Shown here: positions 8,082 to 12,274 of the stretch, one piece after another
Numbering within the stretch: position 1 is the first letter of the stretch
Layout: the number at the start of each line of letters is the position of its first letter
Source of the DNA: an uncultured Solobacterium sp.
GTDB taxonomy: Bacteria > Bacillota_I > Bacilli_A > Erysipelotrichales > Erysipelotrichaceae
NCBI GenBank assembly: GCA_927911475.1
Contig: CAKMPP010000001.1
Span: 1-12,274, forward strand
Reading direction: 5' to 3'
DNA: 12,274 bases
The notes under the pieces: generated by a model
The model's database searches: none
Told to the model about the DNA's origin: nothing
The model's input: the letters and a program-made list of their open reading frames with translations, nothing else
Made by a program: the position numbers and the translations under genes

Positions 8082-8940
8082 AGTTCACCTCTTGAAATAC
8101 GTAATTTAGGATCTAAGGCATCACGTAAACCATCACCCATCATATTAAAGGCCATTACTGTAACAATAATGCATAAACCTGGGAATAAACTGTAGTACGT
8201 ATTACTGCGGATAAAATCCTGTGATTCTGCAATCATTGATCCCCAGCTTGGCTTTGGTGATGGAACACCTAAACCTAAATAACTTAAACTAGCTTCCGAT
8301 AAGATTGCGCTAGGAATACCTAATGTAATCGATACAATTAACATTGGAATACAGTTTGGCAATAAGTGCTTTAAGATAATGCGTAATGTTGAGCCACCAT
8401 CCACCTTACATGCTTGAATGTATTCTTGGCCCTTTAGCTGCATTACTTGCCCACGGATGAGCTTTGCTGTACTTGCCCAGCTTAATAAGCCAAGTGAGAT
8501 ATATAAATTTGTAATACCAGGGCCTAATGCATACATCAGAGCCATCGCAAATAATAGGAATGGAAATGATGAGAATACCTGCATTACAAATGAAATCGTA
8601 TCATCTGTTTTACCACCAACATAGCCCGCTGTAACCCCCATAAAGTAACCGATAATTATCGCAATCAATTGTGAAATAATTCCAACAGATAGCGAAACAC
8701 GGCAACCATACACACAGCGTGTAAAAATATCTCTACCATATTGGTCTGTACCCCACCAATGCTTTAGACTTGGTGATAATAAACGCTCTGATAACACCTG
8801 TTTTTCTGGATCATAACTAGTGATCAGTGGAGCGATAAAACAAATCACAATTAAACTGATTAGAATGAGTGCTGATACGACAGCCACTTTATTTTGCAGA
8901 AACGTTGGAAGGATTCACTATAGAAATTATTCTTTTTCAT
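8078..8940 (-). CDS. oppC: Oligopeptide ABC transporter permease OppC, frameshifted near its N-terminus
   Basis: This is one of the two membrane channel subunits, with about six helices. The long frame covers 8887-8078 and holds the first helix (AVVSALILISLIVICFIAPL), the WWGTDQYGRDIFTR block typical of OppC, and the EAA loop around QACKVDGGSTLRIILKHLLP, which contacts the ATPases. The true start is the ATG at 8940. It overlaps the oppB stop (TAATG) and has an excellent AAGGAGGT site. From there the frame reads 14 sensible codons, ending SESFQRF, and then reaches a stop after 24 codons. One missing base in a T run (plus 8900-8902) explains this: restoring it gives RFLQNKVAVV and a 287-residue protein of normal length. 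A GTG at 8887 could start the long frame but has no ribosome site. It is either a sequencing error, or the operon makes little OppC. Confidence 0.9.
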
Positions 8941-9872
8941 TAGTTAACCTCCTTCGTTAAACGTATGTTTGGATTTACGACCGCATATAATATATCTACT
9001 ACAAAGTAAACTAATACACATATCGCTGCTACGTAGATTACCCCACCCTGTACAAGTGGTATATCACGACGATTAATCGCATCGATTAATAATTTACCAA
9101 TACCAGGTATATTAAATACATTCTCGGTAATCATTGATCCTGTCAACAACAATCCAAAGTCATTTCCAAGAATTGTCATAATTGGAATTAACGCATTACG
9201 GAATGCATGGAAGAAGATGATTCTTGGATAACTAATACCCTTCGCAAATGCTGTACGGATATAATCCTGTTTCATCACTTCTAACATCGATGTACGTGTA
9301 ACACGTGCAATCGATGCGGCAGATCGAATGCCTAGCGAAAATGACGGTAAAACCCACCATACTGCAGATTTTACGCCTGATACTGGAAACCAGCCAAGTT
9401 TCAATCCCACAAAAATCTGTAAGATAATCGCTATCCAAAACGATGGTGCTGAGATACCGAAAATAGAAAGCGACATCAAGATACGATCAATAATACGATT
9501 GTGGTATACCGCTGCTAATACACCAAATAATAATCCGATTACGATTGCGATAATGTATGCGGCAATCGCCATCACAAATGTATATTTAAATGCTTGTAAT
9601 ATTAAAGTTAATACTGCTTTACGTTGGAAGTAGCTCACACCTAGATTTCCTGTAACCAAGCCCTGTAACCAACGCAAATATTGGAGTGGCAAAGGCACAT
9701 CTAGACCTAGTTGGTGTCTAGCAGTTTCAATCGCATCTTTACTTGCGAATTCACCTAGCATTGCGGCTACGACATCCCCTGGAATTACATTCAATACAAT
9801 AAATGTAAGTAAGGAAATCGCAAAGATAATCATTACTGCTAGCACTGCTCTTTTTAAAATATATTTACCCAT
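8940..9872 (-). CDS. oppB: Oligopeptide ABC transporter permease OppB
   Basis: This is the first membrane channel subunit, 310 residues with about six helices. The opening ILKRAVLAVMIIFAISLLTF and VIPGDVV are typical of OppB/DppB. So are the GLDVPLPLQYLRWL and GNLGVS blocks in the first periplasmic-side loop. The EAA loop near residues 203-225 (DYIRTAFAKGISYPRIIF) is the docking site for the ATPases. An AAAGGA ribosome site precedes the ATG by 8 bases. It follows oppA after a 75-base gap that contains a hairpin, and its stop codon overlaps the oppC start by one base. The DppB/OppB distinction cannot be settled from sequence alone. Confidence 0.95.
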   Translation of the reverse strand: MGKYILKRAVLAVMIIFAISLLTFIVLNVIPGDVVAAMLGEFASKDAIETARHQLGLDVPLPLQYLRWLQGLVTGNLGVSYFQRKAVLTLILQAFKYTFVMAIAAYIIAIVIGLLFGVLAAVYHNRIIDRILMSLSIFGISAPSFWIAIILQIFVGLKLGWFPVSGVKSAVWWVLPSFSLGIRSAASIARVTRTSMLEVMKQDYIRTAFAKGISYPRIIFFHAFRNALIPIMTILGNDFGLLLTGSMITENVFNIPGIGKLLIDAINRRDIPLVQGGVIYVAAICVLVYFVVDILYAVVNPNIRLTKEVN

Positions 9873-9902
9873 GCCTATATCCTTTCATCAATAACAGAAA
9901 TA

Positions 9903-9932
9903 CAGTCTGTGTATGTAACCACACACAGACTG
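9903..9932 (-). terminator. Intercistronic hairpin between oppA and oppB
   Basis: CAGTCTGTGT (9903-9912) and ACACAGACTG (9923-9932) form a perfect 10-bp stem. On the - strand it follows the oppA stop by about 15 bases and is followed by TATTTCTGTT, which is not a clean T run. It is therefore probably a partial terminator or an mRNA-stabilising hairpin, giving more binding protein than channel protein. Confidence 0.6.
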
Positions 9933-9947
9933 CTATCCTAATGTTTG

Positions 9948-11555
9948 TTACTTTTGTTCTTTTGCTGCTGCTTGTGCATCAACGTCTACGTTCCAGAAGT
10001 GGTAGATTAAGTTACCTACTGTGAAGTTCTTAACGTATGACTTCGCAATGAATTGGCTCTGTGGATAGTATAGAGGTATGCATGCATAGTCATCGAATGT
10101 AAGAATCTTGTCTGCTTCTTTGTATAATTCTGCACGTTCTTTTTCATCTGTTGAAGATCTACCCTTATCTAACGCTGCATCATATGCTGGGTTGTCATAG
10201 AACACACCACGGTTTACAGAGTTCTTTGAGTAGAAGTAGTTGTACATTTGGAAGTCACCATCTGGATATAACGCATTCCAAGTCATACCTGTTAATGCAA
10301 GGTTACCTGCAGCACGATCAGAGTTCCAAGTAGCGTTATCAACGATATTTAATGTTAACTGGATACCTACTTCAGCTAAGTAACCTTGTAATGCATCAAA
10401 TACTGTCTTATCCGCTTCACGAATTTCAGCTGTGAGTGAGATACCATTGCTGTAGCCTGCTTCAGCTAATAACTTCTTAGCAGCTTCAGGATTGTATTCT
10501 AGTACTTTTCTTGAATCATCATGACCAGGAATCTGGTTGTTCAAGAATGATGTTGCAGGAATACCCGCACCAGCAAGAATTGTCTTAACTAATTCTTCAC
10601 GGTTGATAGCAAGTGAGATAGCCTTACGTACATTTACATCAGAGATATATTCACTCTTAAGATTTAATGAGATGAATGATGTTCCTAATGGATGGTATGA
10701 CTGAATTTCATCACCATGTGAAGACTGATATTGTTCTAATAAACTTGCTGGTAAATCAGCTAAATCAATATCACCATTTTCATAAGCAATTAACTTTGTC
10801 TGTGCATCATCGTAGTAAATGAAATGTAATTCATCAAGATTGACATCACCACCATGATAGTTCTCATTCTTAACAAGTACTACTTCAGTTGTATCATCAT
10901 TTGATTGAATCTTATATGGACCTGTACCGATGAGGTTAGTACCTGTTCCCCAAGCAGCACCTGCTTCTTTTGTTGCCTTTTCAGGGAAGATATTTGCATA
11001 AGAAGTTCCTAAGTTCTTAACGAATGGAGCGAATGCATAATCAAGTTTAATGTTGAAGTGGTAGTCATCAACAATTTCAAATCCAGAAAGCTCTGTAGCA
11101 TTTCCTGCAAGCATGTCCTTTGCACCTGCAATCATTGAGAAGTATGTTGTTGACTTAGCACCTGTAGCAGGTGTAAACATACGTTCAAATGTATATTTAA
11201 CATCTGATGAATGTAACTCTGTACCATCTGTAAAGTAAACACCCTTCTTTAATGTAAAGGAATATACTTTACCATCCTCAGAGACCTTTGGGAAATCTTC
11301 AATTAATACTGGTTCTTCTTCGTTATTATCATTGAAGCGTAAGAGTGACTCTGTTACTTCATCCGCAATTGAAGCTGCGCCAGAAGATGTACTAATCTGC
11401 ATGTCTAAGCCTGTACCTGCATTTGCTTGACCGAAACGTAATACCTTCTTCTCTGTTGTTGTCTCAGCTGTTGAGCTTGACTTTCCTGCGCTGCATCCTG
11501 CAAGCAAGGAAATTGTTGTTGCAATTACTGCAAACTTTTTAATAAATGTATTCAT
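9948..11555 (-). CDS. oppA: Oligopeptide-binding lipoprotein OppA (family 5 extracellular solute-binding protein)
   Basis: This is the extracellular receptor that captures peptides and delivers them to OppBC; it is anchored to the membrane by a lipid. It has 535 residues, normal for the family. Residues 1-20 are a lipoprotein signal with lipobox LLAGC, making Cys21 the lipidated residue, followed by a Ser/Thr-rich linker. The family-5 fold is clear from VLRFGQA, ESLLRF, YSFTLKKGVYFTDGTEL, GTGPYKI, VRKAISLAINREELV and the YNPEAAKKLLAEAGY block. The chosen ATG at 11555 has GGGAGG 5 bases upstream. An in-frame ATG further upstream (11639) lies inside the T-box terminator and was rejected. It is the first gene of the operon and is controlled by the T-box. 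Related proteins bind other ligands (nickel, heme), so peptide is the best guess from context with an M42 peptidase. Confidence 0.94.
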   Translation of the reverse strand: MNTFIKKFAVIATTISLLAGCSAGKSSSTAETTTEKKVLRFGQANAGTGLDMQISTSSGAASIADEVTESLLRFNDNNEEEPVLIEDFPKVSEDGKVYSFTLKKGVYFTDGTELHSSDVKYTFERMFTPATGAKSTTYFSMIAGAKDMLAGNATELSGFEIVDDYHFNIKLDYAFAPFVKNLGTSYANIFPEKATKEAGAAWGTGTNLIGTGPYKIQSNDDTTEVVLVKNENYHGGDVNLDELHFIYYDDAQTKLIAYENGDIDLADLPASLLEQYQSSHGDEIQSYHPLGTSFISLNLKSEYISDVNVRKAISLAINREELVKTILAGAGIPATSFLNNQIPGHDDSRKVLEYNPEAAKKLLAEAGYSNGISLTAEIREADKTVFDALQGYLAEVGIQLTLNIVDNATWNSDRAAGNLALTGMTWNALYPDGDFQMYNYFYSKNSVNRGVFYDNPAYDAALDKGRSSTDEKERAELYKEADKILTFDDYACIPLYYPQSQFIAKSYVKNFTVGNLIYHFWNVDVDAQAAAKEQK

Positions 11556-11599
11556 CTTTTCCTCCCGTACCTTTATCGTGTTGGCGTAAAGTACTATAC

Positions 11600-11648
11600 A
11601 AAAAATCCCGTCATCACAATATACAATCGTATACTGCAAGGACGGGAT
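11600..11648 (-). terminator. T-box regulated terminator before oppA
   Basis: On the - strand ATCCCGTC and GACGGGAT (plus 11641-11648 and 11605-11612) form the base. An inner stem of about 9 bp (GCAGTATAC with GTATATTGT) closes a GATT loop, followed by six T's. The 5' arm overlaps the CCUU and CGU bases that the T-box needs for the antiterminator, so the two folds exclude each other. Confidence 0.92.
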
Positions 11649-11872
11649 ATATCATCACGTGTTACCACCTTGTTTTATTACTTCATCACTGAAGTAACCT
11701 CATCGAGTACCAACATACTCTAATCCTGTAACGGGAATACCCGGTCATGCCTACTTATCGACACAACAGCTCCAAGACCATTTTCATTACTTATTAACTT
11801 ATCCGCTTTCACCTAACCGGACTCTCTAAGAAGTGTTAAAGCAATTACTTTTCTCTTCACAGCTTTTGTATG
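11605..11872 (-). ncRNA. T-box riboswitch leader, probably methionine-specific, upstream of oppA
   Basis: On the - strand this untranslated leader has every part of a T-box. Stem I is closed by AGCU/AGCU and AAGA/UCUU pairs. It contains the AGUA element (plus 11846-11849), the AGAGAG motif (11822-11827) and the GGTGAAAGC loop (11805-11813). Stem II and III hairpins follow (for example 11732-11743 and 11678-11697). Then come the T-box AAGGTGGTAACACG (11658-11671) and a terminator. In the T-box, AAGG and ACG can pair with CCUU and CGU just downstream to form the antiterminator. The specifier position, directly followed by a purine and the UCUU helix, reads AUG (11779-11781). UGGU in the T-box fits an A discriminator, as in tRNA-Met. 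Uncharged tRNA binding should open the terminator and switch on opp. Confidence 0.92.
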
Positions 11873-11878
11873 TTTTAC

Positions 11879-11907
11879 ACTTTAAAGCATACATTGGAAT
11901 CTGTCAA
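11879..11907 (-). promoter_or_regulatory. Promoter of the T-box/opp operon
   Basis: On the - strand a perfect -35 TTGACA (plus 11902-11907) is followed after 17 bases by TAAAGT (11879-11884), a fair -10. Transcription would start near 11872, just before stem I of the T-box. Confidence 0.75.
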
Positions 11908-12001
11908 ACAAAATAATTTTCATTCGTTAAAATTTTCTTTCATTTCTGTTATTTAGTTGAAAATATCAATATATAAACACGCATTTTAATGGCTTTATAA
12001 T
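11908..12001. other. A/T-rich intergenic stretch without a gene
   Basis: The gap between the opp promoter and the hairpin at 12002 is very A/T-rich. No reading frame, RNA gene or clear binding site is seen. It forms the upstream region of the opp promoter and could act as an A/T-rich UP element. Confidence 0.5.
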
Positions 12002-12043
12002 AATAAGCAAGTATTTCAACTTTTCTAGAAATACTTGCTTATT
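12002..12043 (-). terminator. Long perfect hairpin, likely terminator of the surface-protein remnant
   Basis: AATAAGCAAGTATTTC (12002-12017) and its exact complement (12028-12043) form a 16-bp stem with a 10-base loop. On the - strand it follows the end of the decayed gene and is trailed by TTATTATTAT rather than a pure T run; on the + strand TGTTTAG follows. Termination of the - strand gene is the likeliest role. Confidence 0.65.
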
Positions 12044-12049
12044 TGTTTA

Positions 12050-12274
12050 GATTTTACTCAAGATTTTTCTTATCTTGCAAACTTTTTTCTTTTTCAATTC
12101 ATTGTAATGATTGCTGCCATGTAGTGAGCATTACAAAGATGCTTGCATATGCCATCGGTAGTTAACGTTGGTCTGCTGTCTTTGGATGTCTCCTTGGAGT
12201 TTGTTAATTGTGAAACCTGTTTGCGCATCTCCTGTAATCTTTGTCTTATATCCAGGTATTAATACTTCATATCA
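12050..12274 (-). pseudogene. Decayed 3' end of a Cna-B/LPxTG-like cell-wall surface protein (partial)
   Basis: The gene enters from beyond the right edge. On the - strand the first frame reads YEVLIPGYKTKITGDAQ and then TGFTI, the end pattern of a Cna-B type domain as found in sortase-anchored adhesins and pilins. The expected continuation is scattered over the other frames: TNSKETS in the next, HPKTADQ (an LPxTG-like sorting motif) in the third, QTNVNY and ASL back in the first. MAAIITMN follows in the second, and finally a basic KRKKFAR tail. Stitched together this is a linker, sorting signal, hydrophobic segment and charged tail. At least four single-base shifts and stop codons separate the pieces, so it cannot be translated as one protein. 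The family assignment rests on short motifs only. Confidence 0.55.

Noticed and set aside
8895..8905. Programmed -1 frameshift in oppC
   Set aside because: No X-XXY-YYZ slippery heptamer is present at the junction, and the oppC family has no such mechanism.
11553..11639. Upstream in-frame extension of oppA that would add 28 residues
   Set aside because: The extra codons lie inside the T-box terminator and have no ribosome site, while the ATG at 11555 has GGGAGG and begins a clean lipoprotein signal.
11777..11783. Alternative specifier readings UGG (Trp) or AAU (Asn) in the T-box
   Set aside because: UGG would be followed by U instead of a purine, and both would be expected to pair with a G discriminator. 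AUG fits spacing and the UGGU of the T-box better. They are not fully excluded.
1..12274. CRISPR array, insertion sequence, tRNA/rRNA gene or phage gene
   Set aside because: No regularly spaced repeats, transposase motifs, tRNA cloverleaf or phage-like proteins were seen on either strand by reading.

Overview
The window looks like chromosome from a low-G+C Gram-positive (Bacillota) bacterium. The signs are strong AGGAGG-type ribosome binding sites, A/T-rich codon use, a tRNA-sensing T-box leader, a lipoprotein-type peptide-binding protein and the remnant of a sortase-anchored surface protein. An Erysipelotrichia-like gut or oral anaerobe would fit, but that placement is a guess from general style, not from a marker gene.

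Layout. On the + strand at the left are a DeoR/GlpR-type repressor (75-878), closed by a terminator, and a small HIRAN-domain protein (984-1265) preceded by a run of eight G's. A bidirectional terminator (1326-1349) separates these from genes on the - strand. Read from right to left, the - strand carries three units. (1) The decayed 3' end of a Cna-B/LPxTG-like surface protein (12274 to about 12050), ending near a strong hairpin. (2) A long operon, oppA-oppB-oppC-oppD-oppF plus an M42 aminopeptidase (11555 to 5041). It has a good promoter and a complete T-box riboswitch whose specifier reads best as AUG (methionine), and it ends at a terminator that overlaps the last stop codon. (3) A second operon, PAP2-like membrane protein - ABC-F ATPase - BrnQ amino acid carrier (4956 to 1342).

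How the genes fit together. The T-box should let uncharged tRNA (best reading tRNA-Met) raise expression of a complete oligopeptide importer. The peptidase at the end of the same transcript can trim imported peptides, so the unit reads as 'import peptides and harvest amino acids when methionyl-tRNA runs short'. BrnQ in the next operon is a second amino-acid uptake route, though its gene is frameshifted here.

Three loci carry reading-frame damage: brnQ (one extra T in a T run), oppC (one missing T in a T run, close to the start) and the surface-protein remnant (several shifts). Because two of the three are homopolymer-length differences in otherwise well-conserved genes, sequencing or assembly error has to be weighed against real gene decay. 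I did not find a clearly undescribed system. The most interesting element is the apparently methionine-specific T-box governing peptide import plus peptidase.
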